Positions 33,279 to 43,200 of a stretch of 64,000 bases of DNA are shown in pieces. The translations under genes and the position numbers were made by a program. The notes beneath the pieces were generated by a model. It ran no database searches and was not told where the DNA came from. It saw only the letters and a list, made by a program, of their open reading frames with translations. Numbering within the stretch: the first letter of the stretch is position 1; each line of letters begins with the position of its first letter. Source of the stretch: Eutrophosalina sp902522775 (GTDB lineage Bacteria > Bacteroidota > Bacteroidia > Flavobacteriales > Flavobacteriaceae); assembly GCA_902522775.1 (NCBI GenBank), contig CABYWQ010000001.1:310001-374000 (forward strand), written 5' to 3'.

Positions 33279-34136
33279 ATGAAAAAAATAAACCTAGCAA
33301 TTCAAAAATCTGGAAGATTAAATAAAGAATCGATTTCTCTTCTGGAAAAATCTGGAATAAAATTTGAAAATTTCAAAGATCAATTAAAAGTAAATTGTGA
33401 AAACTTTCCCCTCAATATTTATTTTTTAAGAAATAGTGATATACCTAGATATTTATCTGATGGTGTTGTGGACATTGCTATTATTGGACAAAATTTAATT
33501 TATGAAAGCGAATTGAATATAAATGAAGTGATGCCGCTTAATTTTTCAAAATGCAGAGTATGCATAGCAATTCCTTATAAAATGAAATATGAAAAAATTA
33601 GTGATTTAAATAAAATGAAAATTGCAACCTCATATCCAAATACCCTAAATAATTTTTTAATTAAAAATAATCTTGATTGTGAAATCCATAGTATTAATGG
33701 AAGTGTGGAGATAGCCCCTAATATTGGATTATCGGATGCTATATGTGATATTGTTTCAACTGGAAATACAATTTATAAAAATAATTTAAAGGAAATTCTA
33801 ACAATCTCTAATTCAGAAGCTGTCTTATGTAATTCAGATTCATTTGATCTATCAAAAAAACAAATACTTGACAAATTAATTTTTAGATTCAATTCTGTTT
33901 TGAGAGCAAAACGATCAAAATACATTTTAATGAATGTTCCAAATGATAAAATAAATACTGTTTCAAAACTTTTACCTGTCTTAAAAAGTCCAACTATTCT
34001 TCCATTGGAAATGAAAGGCTGGTCGTCTTTACATACTGTAATCGATGATGATAAGTTTTGGGAGTCAATTGATACAATCAAAGATGCAGGTGCTGAAGAT
34101 ATTTTAGTTTGTCCAATAGAAAAAATGGTATTGTAA
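33279..34136 (+). CDS. hisG: ATP phosphoribosyltransferase, long form
   Basis: First and committed step of histidine synthesis, joining ATP and PRPP. The catalytic domains cover residues about 1-210 (LAIQKSGRLNKES, VDIAIIGQNLI, and the PRPP loop region DAICDIVSTGNT). A C-terminal regulatory ACT-like domain follows (about 215-285, with KYILMNVPNDK and DAGAEDILVCPIEKM). This long form is feedback-inhibited by histidine and does not need HisZ. The stop shares its last A with the hisD ATG. Confidence 0.95.
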   Translation: MKKINLAIQKSGRLNKESISLLEKSGIKFENFKDQLKVNCENFPLNIYFLRNSDIPRYLSDGVVDIAIIGQNLIYESELNINEVMPLNFSKCRVCIAIPYKMKYEKISDLNKMKIATSYPNTLNNFLIKNNLDCEIHSINGSVEIAPNIGLSDAICDIVSTGNTIYKNNLKEILTISNSEAVLCNSDSFDLSKKQILDKLIFRFNSVLRAKRSKYILMNVPNDKINTVSKLLPVLKSPTILPLEMKGWSSLHTVIDDDKFWESIDTIKDAGAEDILVCPIEKMVL

Positions 34137-35422
34137 TGAATATAATAACCAATCCGAATAGATCTATTTGGAGTTCTTTAACAGAAAGACCATATGTTGA
34201 TAATAAATCGGTCCACACTGTTGTTAAGGAAGTATTTAAAAATGTAAAGAATTATGGTGACAAGTCGTTGATAAAGTACACAAAAAAATTTGATAATATT
34301 GAACTAACAACTATAAAAGTAGAGACAAAATCTATTACTAATTCTGAATTTATAATTTCACAAAAGCTAAAAGATTCAATAGATTTGGCTTTCAGAAATA
34401 TTTATAAATTTCATAAATCTCAAATTCAAAAAAAAGAGATAATTAAAATTAATGAGGGTATAAGTTGTTGGCAAGAAAAAAGACCAATTCAGAGAGTTGG
34501 ATTTTATATTCCTGGTGGAACAGCCCCACTTTTTTCAACAGTGTTAATGCTAGGAATACCTTCTTTAATTGCAAATTGTCCAAATAGAATACTATGTACT
34601 CCTCCTGATAAAAACGGCGAAATTCCTGTTGAAATATTATATGTTTGTAAAATTTGTAAAATAAAAAATATTTTTAAAGTTGGAGGATCACAAGCTATAG
34701 CAGCAATGACATTAGGAACGGAGACCATTCCAATGGTTAATAAAATATTTGGACCCGGCAATCAATATGTAACAATTGCAAAAAGATATTCAATGAATTT
34801 TGGAGTTTCAATTGATATGCCAGCTGGGCCAAGTGAATTATTAGTTTTAGCTGATGAATCTGCAAATCCTAAGTTTGTTGCATCTGATTTGTTATCACAG
34901 GCTGAACACGGTAGTGATAGCCAAGTCATATTGGTCAGCATTTCAAAAAAAATAATTAATGATATTAATAATGAAATTGATATTCAAAAGAAAAAACTTA
35001 AGCGAATTAATATAATTAATGAATCATTAAAAAATTCAAATTCTATTTTTTTTAATTTAATTGATGACGCTTTAGATTTTATAAACGAGTATGCTCCTGA
35101 ACATTATATAATTAACGTTAAAAACGAAGATTATTGTATTTCTAAGCTTGTTAATGCAGGTTCTGTCTTTTTAGGAAATTTTACACCAGAAAGTGCAGGC
35201 GATTATGCTTCTGGTACTAACCACACACTACCGACAAATGGTTATGCTAAACAATATAGTGGAGTAAATACAGACAGTTTTTTGAAAACAATAACTTTTC
35301 AAAAAATTACAAAATTTGGATTAAAATCAATATCAAGTGCCGTTGAAACTATGGCAGAACATGAAGGTTTAGATGCTCATAAAAATGCTGTATCTATAAG
35401 AATAAATAGTAATGAGAGCTAA
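34136..35422 (+). CDS. hisD: Histidinol dehydrogenase
   Basis: Last two oxidations, histidinol to histidine, with NAD+ and zinc. Diagnostic blocks: RVGFYIPGGTAPLFSTVLML, KIFGPGNQYVTIAK, MPAGPSELLVLADE, zinc/substrate region LLSQAEHGSDSQV, and GNFTPESAGDYASGTNHTLP. I start at the ATG at 34136, which overlaps the hisG stop (TAATG), rather than at an in-frame ATG 27 bases earlier inside hisG. This gives 428 residues. The stop overlaps hisC by 11 bases. Confidence 0.95.
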   Translation: MNIITNPNRSIWSSLTERPYVDNKSVHTVVKEVFKNVKNYGDKSLIKYTKKFDNIELTTIKVETKSITNSEFIISQKLKDSIDLAFRNIYKFHKSQIQKKEIIKINEGISCWQEKRPIQRVGFYIPGGTAPLFSTVLMLGIPSLIANCPNRILCTPPDKNGEIPVEILYVCKICKIKNIFKVGGSQAIAAMTLGTETIPMVNKIFGPGNQYVTIAKRYSMNFGVSIDMPAGPSELLVLADESANPKFVASDLLSQAEHGSDSQVILVSISKKIINDINNEIDIQKKKLKRINIINESLKNSNSIFFNLIDDALDFINEYAPEHYIINVKNEDYCISKLVNAGSVFLGNFTPESAGDYASGTNHTLPTNGYAKQYSGVNTDSFLKTITFQKITKFGLKSISSAVETMAEHEGLDAHKNAVSIRINSNES

Positions 35423-36440
35423 AAAATTAATTAGAAAAAATATTTTGGATTTGATTCCATATTCATCAGCGAGAGACGATTTTAAGTCTGATAAAAATTT
35501 TATCTATCTTGATGCAAATGAAAGTTCTTATGGAAATGATTTAAATAGATATCCTGATAACAGGCACTTAAAGTTAATTGAATTAATTTGTTCTTATAAA
35601 GATGTAAATAATGATAATATAGTTTTATGCAATGGAACTGATGAATTAATTGATCTAGTAATTAGGATTTTTTGTAAACCAGGAATTGATAAGATTATAA
35701 CATTAAATCCAACATATGGAATGTATGATGTATCAGCTAGAATAAATGATGTTGAAAATATTACTATTAATTTAGATAGTAAGTTTCAAATAGATACATC
35801 AAAAGTTATTTCTAAGTTCGACTCAAATACAAAAATTATTTTTATAACCAATCCAAATAATCCAACAGGGAATACATTTGATGATAGGTCAATAACTAAG
35901 ATTATTGAATCTTTTCAAGGAATTGTTTTTATTGATGAGGCATACGTAGATTACTCTAAAAAATCTTTTTTGAAAAAAATAAAGAAATATGACAATTTAA
36001 TTATTAGTCAAACATTTTCTAAAGCTGTAGGTTTAGCAGGAATTAGACTAGGTGTTGGTTATTCGAATGAAGAAATAATTTACTATTTAAAAAAGGTAAA
36101 GTCACCTTACAACATTAATTCCCTAACTGAAAAAAAGGCAATCGAATCCTTAACAAAACAATATGTTGATATGGATCAAGTTAATGAAACAATAAATGAA
36201 AGAAAGTCTTTAGAACTAAAATTGAAAGAATTAGATTTTGTTTCAACTGTATTTCCCTCTAACTCTAACTTTCTATTGATTGAAGTAGATGATGCTAACA
36301 GAAGATACAAACAGATCATTGACCATGGTATTGTTGTTAGAAATAGATCTAGTGTTAAAGGTTGTGAAAATTGTTTAAGGATTACTGTTGGAACTCCCAA
36401 ACAGAACAAAATTTTAATTAATACACTTAAAAAAATATGA
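35412..36440 (+). CDS. hisC: Histidinol-phosphate aminotransferase
   Basis: PLP-dependent class I/II aminotransferase of 342 residues making histidinol phosphate. The conserved N-terminal LDANESSYG, LCNGTDELIDL, ITNPNNPTGN, FIDEAYVDYS, and the PLP Lys in ISQTFSKAVGLAGIRLG are present. Operon position between hisD and hisB fixes the specificity, which sequence alone would leave open among aminotransferases. The stop overlaps hisB by 4 bases. Confidence 0.95.
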   Translation: MRAKKLIRKNILDLIPYSSARDDFKSDKNFIYLDANESSYGNDLNRYPDNRHLKLIELICSYKDVNNDNIVLCNGTDELIDLVIRIFCKPGIDKIITLNPTYGMYDVSARINDVENITINLDSKFQIDTSKVISKFDSNTKIIFITNPNNPTGNTFDDRSITKIIESFQGIVFIDEAYVDYSKKSFLKKIKKYDNLIISQTFSKAVGLAGIRLGVGYSNEEIIYYLKKVKSPYNINSLTEKKAIESLTKQYVDMDQVNETINERKSLELKLKELDFVSTVFPSNSNFLLIEVDDANRRYKQIIDHGIVVRNRSSVKGCENCLRITVGTPKQNKILINTLKKI

Positions 36441-37537
36441 AAAAAATAATTTTTTTAGATCGTGATGGAACAATTGTGGTTGAACCTGAGATAGATAAAC
36501 AGTTGGATTGTTTTGAAAAGCTATCATTTATTCCTGGAATTTTTAAATATCTTGAAAAAATTAATAATGAACTGGGTTATGATTTAGTTTTAGTTACAAA
36601 CCAAGATGGCTTAGGAACAGACTCATTCCCACAAGATACTTTTTGGCCAGTTCAAAACTTTATAATTGATTCATTAAGTAATGAAAATATAAGTTTTATT
36701 GATGTTTTAATTGATACCAGCTTAGAAGACCAAAATCTTCCAACTAGAAAACCTGGTATAGGCCTTGTAACAAAATACATTAATGATAGCACAATTGATT
36801 TAAAATCATCCTTTGTAATAGGGGACAGGGAAACAGATTTAACATTTGCTAACAATATTGGTTGTGGCTCAATTTATTTTTCTGAGTCTAAGTCTAAAAT
36901 AGATAATTCTAAAACTATTTCAAGTTGGAAAAACATTTATGAATATTTGAAGGGTTTAGACAGAAAATCAGATTTTACAAGAAATACTAAAGAAACAAAA
37001 ATTAAATTATCATTGAATTTAGATGGATCTGGAGAAAGTAATATAAATACAGGACTTTCTTTTTTTGATCATATGTTAGATCAGTTATCAAAACATGCAC
37101 TAATAGATATAGACTTAACTGTAAATGGTGATTTAAATGTAGATGAACATCATACCATTGAAGATACTGGAATTCTGTTAGGTGAGGCATTTAATTCACT
37201 TTTGTCTAATAAAGTTGGTATTGATAGATATGGTTTTGTCCTTCCAATGGATGATTGTTTAGCACAATGTGCTATAGATTTTGGTGGAAGAGGTTGGATT
37301 GAATGGGATGCGGATTTTAAAAGAGAAAAAATTGGAGATATGCCAACTGAAATGTTTTTTCATTTTTTTAAATCATTTTCAGATTCTGCAAAAGCAAACT
37401 TAAATATAAAAGGTATTGGAAATAACGAACACCACAAAATTGAATCAATTTTCAAGGCTTTTGCTAAGTCAATTAAATCTGCGATAAAGAAAGACGAATC
37501 AAACATGGTGCTTCCAACAACAAAAGGAATTATATAA
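36437..37537 (+). CDS. hisB: Bifunctional histidinol-phosphatase / imidazoleglycerol-phosphate dehydratase
   Basis: Two enzymes in one 366-residue chain. Residues 1-165 are a HAD-type histidinol phosphatase with FLDRDGTIV (nucleophile Asp8, acid Asp10), LVTNQDGLGT and GDRETDL. Residues about 175-366 are the dehydratase with the metal-binding LSFFDHMLDQLSKH, VDEHHTIEDTGI, and FFHFFKSF and NEHHKIESIFKAF. The fusion occurs in gamma-proteobacteria and Bacteroidota. The stop directly abuts the hisH ATG. Confidence 0.96.
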   Translation: MKKIIFLDRDGTIVVEPEIDKQLDCFEKLSFIPGIFKYLEKINNELGYDLVLVTNQDGLGTDSFPQDTFWPVQNFIIDSLSNENISFIDVLIDTSLEDQNLPTRKPGIGLVTKYINDSTIDLKSSFVIGDRETDLTFANNIGCGSIYFSESKSKIDNSKTISSWKNIYEYLKGLDRKSDFTRNTKETKIKLSLNLDGSGESNINTGLSFFDHMLDQLSKHALIDIDLTVNGDLNVDEHHTIEDTGILLGEAFNSLLSNKVGIDRYGFVLPMDDCLAQCAIDFGGRGWIEWDADFKREKIGDMPTEMFFHFFKSFSDSAKANLNIKGIGNNEHHKIESIFKAFAKSIKSAIKKDESNMVLPTTKGII

Positions 37538-38125
37538 ATGAATGTTGCGATTGTAGATTATGGTGTGGGAAATATTAAAAGTATTCAACATAGTCTAGAT
37601 AGAATAGGAGTGAATCACACATACACGATGGCTAAAGAAGAAATTATTTCTGCTGATAAAGTTATTTTCCCTGGTGTTGGAGATGCTTCATATGCAATGA
37701 AACAATTAAAGAATCAAAATTTGGATAAGATAATCCCAAATTTAAAACAACCATTTCTTGGTATATGTCTAGGAATGCAACTTATGTGTAACTATTCAGA
37801 AGAAGGTAATACATCATGTCTTGGTGTTATTAATACCAGGGTGAAAAAGTTTAATTCTAATAACAACAAAATACCTCAAATAGGCTGGAATAACATCAAA
37901 AACTTAAAAACTAACTTATTTAAGGGTATAAATGAAAATGAGTTTATGTATTTTGTTCATACATATTTTGTCCCAAAATCAACATACACAATTTCTGAAA
38001 GTTTATACGGCTTAAATTATTCTTCTGCGATTAATAAAGATAATTTTTACGGAACTCAATTTCATCCTGAAAAGAGTGGACTGATTGGAGAAAAAATAAT
38101 TAAAAATTTTATAAGTGAATTATGA
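37538..38125 (+). CDS. hisH: Imidazole glycerol phosphate synthase, glutaminase subunit
   Basis: Class I glutamine amidotransferase of 195 residues that passes ammonia to HisF. The oxyanion block FPGVGDASYAM is followed by the nucleophile Cys77 in FLGICLGMQLM and the His/Glu pair in YGTQFHPEKSG. YFVHTYFV is also conserved in HisH. Overlaps hisA by 4 bases. Confidence 0.96.
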   Translation: MNVAIVDYGVGNIKSIQHSLDRIGVNHTYTMAKEEIISADKVIFPGVGDASYAMKQLKNQNLDKIIPNLKQPFLGICLGMQLMCNYSEEGNTSCLGVINTRVKKFNSNNNKIPQIGWNNIKNLKTNLFKGINENEFMYFVHTYFVPKSTYTISESLYGLNYSSAINKDNFYGTQFHPEKSGLIGEKIIKNFISEL

Positions 38126-38844
38126 AAATTATTCCTGCAATTGACATATATAAAGGAAAGTGCGTAAGATTAGTAAAAGGTGATTATAATCTTAAAAAAG
38201 AATATTCTTCTGATCCATTACTTATTGCCAAGGAGTTTGAAAATAATGGGGCTACCCATTTACATGTTGTTGATTTAGAGGGAGCTAAATCTCATACTAT
38301 TATTAATAAGGATATTCTACACGAAATATGTGTAAAGACAAATTTAAAAGTTGATTTTGGAGGCGGAATCAAAACCAAAGACGATATTTCATTAGCTTTT
38401 GATTCAGGAGTAAATCAAATAACTCTTGGCAGTGTAGCTGTGACAAATAAAGATTTATTAAAGGATTCAATAAACATATATGGTAAGGAAAAAATAATAT
38501 TAGGAGCAGATTTTTTAGATAATGTTATTAAAATAAATGGATGGAAGACAACAACCGAATATAATTTATTTGATTTCATTAATGAATACTACAGTTTTGG
38601 GATTACATATGCAATCATTACTGATATTTCAAAAGATGGTGCAATGCAAGGATCTTCTGTAAACATTTACACAGAAATAATTAAGAAATTTCCGCGTTTA
38701 AATCTAATTGCAAGTGGTGGAGTAACAGATGAAGACGATTTAGATAAATTAAAAACGATAGGATGTTATGGAGCTATTGTTGGAAAAGCTTTATATGAAA
38801 AAAGAATAGATTTAAAAAAAATGATTAACAAGTATGGTGGCTAA
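38122..38844 (+). CDS. hisA: ProFAR isomerase
   Basis: Amadori isomerase converting ProFAR to PRFAR, a 240-residue TIM barrel with internal half-barrel symmetry shared with HisF. IIPAIDIYKGKCVRLVKGDY holds the first catalytic Asp; LKVDFGGGIKTKDDI and LIASGGVTDEDDL are the two phosphate-binding sites, and ITDISKDGAMQG holds the second Asp. Overlaps hisF by 11 bases. Confidence 0.95.
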   Translation: MKIIPAIDIYKGKCVRLVKGDYNLKKEYSSDPLLIAKEFENNGATHLHVVDLEGAKSHTIINKDILHEICVKTNLKVDFGGGIKTKDDISLAFDSGVNQITLGSVAVTNKDLLKDSINIYGKEKIILGADFLDNVIKINGWKTTTEYNLFDFINEYYSFGITYAIITDISKDGAMQGSSVNIYTEIIKKFPRLNLIASGGVTDEDDLDKLKTIGCYGAIVGKALYEKRIDLKKMINKYGG

Positions 38845-39589
38845 AAGAATAATTCCTTGTTTAGACATTGACAATAATAGAACTGTTAAGGGAATTAATT
38901 TTCTTAATTTAATTGATGCTGGTGATCCAGTGGAATTAGCAAAATTATACTCAAACCAAGGTGCTGATGAATTGGTTTTTCTTGATATCACTGCGACAAA
39001 AGATAAAAGAAAAACATTATCCAATTTAGCTCTGAAAATTTCAAAAAATATAAATATTCCGTTCACAGTCGGTGGAGGTATTAGCTCTATTGATGATGTT
39101 TCATCTCTGCTCTTTAGTGGAGCTGATAAAATATCAATTAATACTCAAGCATATAGAACACCTGATCTAATAAATAAAGTTTCATCAAGATATGGAAGTC
39201 AATGTGTTGTGGTAGCTATTGATGCCAAATATATTAATGGATCTTGGTATGTATATTTAGTAGGTGGAAGAGAAAAAACAAATACAAAACTTATTGATTG
39301 GGCAGTTGAAGTTCAAGAGAGAGGAGCGGGGGAGATATTATTTACATCGATGAATAATGATGGAACTAAAAATGGATTTGCAAATGAAATTCTTTCAAAT
39401 TTATCTGAAAAACTAACTATTCCAATTATTGCTTCTGGAGGTGCAGGAAAAGTACAGGATTTTGTGGATGTATTTAAAATTGGAAATGCGGATGCAGCTT
39501 TAGCAGCTAGTGTATTTCATTTTAAAGAAATTGAAATTAAAAATTTAAAAGAAGAATTAATAAAAAACAATATAAAAATTAGATTATGA
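38834..39589 (+). CDS. hisF: Imidazole glycerol phosphate synthase, cyclase subunit
   Basis: TIM-barrel cyclase of 251 residues that uses HisH-derived ammonia to make IGP and AICAR. RIIPCLDIDNNRTVKG carries catalytic Asp11, and VVAIDAKYINGSW carries the second Asp. FTVGGGISSIDDV and IIASGGAGKVQDF bind the phosphates. Overlaps hisIE by 4 bases. Confidence 0.96.
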   Translation: MVAKRIIPCLDIDNNRTVKGINFLNLIDAGDPVELAKLYSNQGADELVFLDITATKDKRKTLSNLALKISKNINIPFTVGGGISSIDDVSSLLFSGADKISINTQAYRTPDLINKVSSRYGSQCVVVAIDAKYINGSWYVYLVGGREKTNTKLIDWAVEVQERGAGEILFTSMNNDGTKNGFANEILSNLSEKLTIPIIASGGAGKVQDFVDVFKIGNADAALAASVFHFKEIEIKNLKEELIKNNIKIRL

Positions 39590-40179
39590 ATATAGATTTT
39601 TCTAAAAGTAATGATGGATTAGTTCCTGCGATTATTCAGGATAATACAACAAAAACAGTACTAATGTTAGGATATATGAATCAAAAAGCTTTTGATCTTA
39701 CTAATTCTACTGGAAATGTTCATTTTTTTAGTAGATCAAAGGAAAGAATATGGATGAAAGGAGAAACAAGTGGAAATATTTTAAATCTTTGTTCTATTGC
39801 CTTAGATTGTGATAGTGATGCATTACTTGTTAAAGTAAACCCATCGGGCCCAACATGTCATAAGGGTGATGATACTTGTTGGGAAGAATCTAATGAAAAA
39901 GATTTTATATCAATTCTTGAAGAATTAATTCAAGACAGAATTAAAAACCCTAATTCAAAAAGTTACGTTTCTAAGTTATTTAATAAAGGTATAGATAAGA
40001 TTGCTCAGAAAGTAGGGGAAGAAGCAACGGAATTAGTGATAGCTTCAAAAAATTCTAATAATAAACATTTCATAGAGGAGTCTGCTGATCTTTTTTTTCA
40101 TTTTTTATTAATTCTTCAAAAAAAAGGATTTAAGATTAGTGATGTGATTAAAGAATTAGAAATTAGAAATAAAAAATAA
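39586..40179 (+). CDS. hisI: Bifunctional phosphoribosyl-AMP cyclohydrolase / phosphoribosyl-ATP pyrophosphatase
   Basis: HisIE fusion of 197 residues. Residues 1-105 are the cyclohydrolase: MLGYMNQKAFDLT, WMKGETSGNIL and the zinc/metal ligands in ALDCDSDALLVKV and GPTCHKGDDTCW. Residues about 108-197 are the pyrophosphatase with KVGEEATELVIASK and EESADLFFHFLLIL. It is the last his gene. Only 33 bases separate it from the secreted peptidase-like gene, with no terminator between. Confidence 0.95.
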   Translation: MNIDFSKSNDGLVPAIIQDNTTKTVLMLGYMNQKAFDLTNSTGNVHFFSRSKERIWMKGETSGNILNLCSIALDCDSDALLVKVNPSGPTCHKGDDTCWEESNEKDFISILEELIQDRIKNPNSKSYVSKLFNKGIDKIAQKVGEEATELVIASKNSNNKHFIEESADLFFHFLLILQKKGFKISDVIKELEIRNKK

Positions 40180-40212
40180 TATTTTAGAAATAAATATTTT
40201 TAAATTTATTAA

Positions 40213-43200
40213 ATGAAATTTCAACTAACACTTTTTGCTTTATTTTTAGGATTATTCTCTTTAAGTTCTCAAAAAAAATTTGATGTATACGTCTCAGGCT
40301 TAAAAGCAGGTGATTCAGCTCAGGTTACAATTCAGAAATCTAGTGAGTCTTTGCTAAAAAAATGGGCTAAGACTACAGATGGTTCTGATGTTAGTTTAAA
40401 TTTTTCACTTGATGATGGTAAATGGGCGTTAAGTATTGATGCCACCGGATATACTTATCCAACAGCTAAAGTTATTAATATTCCAAGTGACTCAAATGCT
40501 ACAATTACTCTAACAGAGATGCAAACAGGTTCATTTAATTATTCCTGGTCTGATGATGAAAGTGCTGCTGGACATTCAACTCAGTCATATTATAGTGAAC
40601 CAACTGAAATTATAGTTTTAGATAAAACCGTTTCTGTTCCAAATGATTATGCGAGTATTAAACTTAGAAATGATTTTGGAGTTGTGTTATCAGATGATAT
40701 TAAGAGTTGGTCTAAGGAAGATAGTTATAGATTGTATAAAATGTTTACCTCTTTACCTTTTAATGAAAATGGTGAGGGAAATAAAGTAGATTTTTTGACT
40801 GGAGAGGGTGTGAGAGGGGTATTTTATTTAACTGATGATGAGCAATATAAGGATCTAACTCTAGCTAGCGAAGGTGATCTGGTTAATGCTACGATCAGTC
40901 AGAGTGCCTTTACTTATGCAACCCCCTTAGTTGTTACTATTGATGGTATAAAAGGTAAGTTTTATTCAAAAAGATTATATAATGTAGTTGTAAATTATAT
41001 TACTGATTTTGCTTCCAATGATGAAATGGTAGATTGGATTGCTGAAGGATCTTTCGGTTTTAGATTTATGAAGCCAAATGACGAAACTGAAACTTTAATG
41101 GGTGAGGACTCTTCTAATTTTCAGGAATTCCATGACGATGAAAAAATGGAAATTTTAGCAATGTTTGAGGAACTTCCCGAGGGTTTTCACAAACAACAAG
41201 GGTTAAAATACATGGTTAGGAGAATTAATGGTCAAGATCACCCACAATATAAAACAGCTCCTGCAATTGCCTGGACTGGAAGTCCAGATTATCTCGAAGA
41301 TTATGATTCAGTTAATAATTCCAAAATGTATGTTATTGAATGGATGGAAAAAGCATTCACCACAGGAAATATTGGTTACTTACATCGTTTAATTTTACAT
41401 GAAAAAGCACATTTTTTATGGGCTCATACTTTTGACAATAAATTAAAGGATGATTGGGCAGACATTGGAGGTTGGTTTAAAGATCCTACATCAGCATCTG
41501 GTTGGTCAACATATAATACAACTGAATCTGTTTCTGCTTACGCCCATTTAAAAAACCCAAATGAAGACATGGCAGAATCCATTTCGTTTTATATTACTAA
41601 TCCAGACAAACTTCTAAATGTTTCTGTAAAAAAGTATGAATTTATCAGAGACAGGGTAATGCATGGGACAAGGTATGTTGCTCAAATTAGAGAAGATCTG
41701 ACTTTTACCGTTTATAATCTGTTTCCAGATTATACATTCCCGGGAAAGGTTACTAGTATTGATGTTGAGGTAACTGGTGACCCTGAGGATGATAAACAAG
41801 TTAAAATTACTGCAAAGTTAGATTCTGTAGACCCGCAGTATGATGGAGCTTCAGAAATTTATGCAAGATTCTCATCATCAATTGGAACTATTCATGATAT
41901 TAGATTAAACCCAGTAAATGGTTCATTAGATTCAGTTCTAGTTGGCACAACAACTTTTAATAAATTAGAAAAATCAGGTTATTGGACTCTATCATATTTC
42001 AATGTTTTTGATAAAGTAGGAAACAAAAGATTTGAAAACACATCGACACTTGGGTTAAAATTGTTTATAAACAATCCGCTCGAGGATGTAATTGGTGCCC
42101 AATGGAATTACGACCTTGAAATGAAGGTTGTTTCTGATAAGTTTAAAGGGGGTAATCTTGATGGTACATTTAGAAATGACGAAGGTACAGATATGCAAGC
42201 AATTGAATTAACTGGAAGTGTATACGAAAACAGAAAAATGGAAAGGGTAGGTTTTAGAATAATTAATCCCACACTTGATGATCCAAATGCACAAGTATAT
42301 GAGAGACAATCCTGGGTTTCTGAATTTTATAAAGAAAAAGTTGTAAATGATGATATTCCGAAGGAAAATGAATATGAATCAAATAAATATATTCGCGCTT
42401 ACATGGGTGTTCCCGAATATTATCCTTCAGGGTATTATTCAGTTTCTATGATCAATTTATTCGATAAAGCTGGAAATGGAACAGATGTTATATTTTCAAT
42501 AGACACATCAGATGTATTTATAAACAAATCACAAAAATTTAAATTATTCAAAGATGTTAGAGACAGTATTTATGTTAAAACTAATTTTCCCGATTATAAA
42601 AAACCAGAAATTGATATAAATAATATTAATATCACTGCAGAACCTACAAAACCAAAGGCTCCTGATGGAGAAACGCAAGTTGATATAACAATGTTAGCAA
42701 GAGATGTTTCTGATTATCCAGGTTATGAAGCTGGTGTATATGCTGTTGATATTGTATTAAGAGATCCACTTGGAAATGAATTTAGTTATAATACTTATAA
42801 TGGAACAATGCAACACCCTCAGTTGGATGGAGTTAGGAGTGGTGATGAATATGGTAAATACGGAAATGGTGATTGGAAAGCATATGATTTTAGAATTTTG
42901 CTCCCCCAGGGATCAGCCCCTGGTAAATGGGGGATTTCCGCAGCTACAGTTTGGGATAGAGCAGGTAATTTTAAATCTTATAATTTTGTTGAATATGTTA
43001 GATTTGATGTAATTGAGTCTGATATTGTGTTAACCTCCCCACTAGAGGTTGAAATTCTAGAAAAACATATTAATGCTAAAAATGTTGACAGTATTTCAGC
43101 AAAAATGTCGTGTGTTCCCTGTAAAGGTCTTAATTATGTTTATACTATTTACAGTAGAATGGGTGGAGGAGGAGCAGTTGTCAGAGGTGAAGGTAAGTTT

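Noticed and set aside
42770..43012. An 80-codon open frame inside the T9SS protein gene in another frame, and other open frames opposite known genes
   Set aside because: All overlap strongly supported genes in full and have no recognisable motifs; AT-rich codon patterns produce them by chance.
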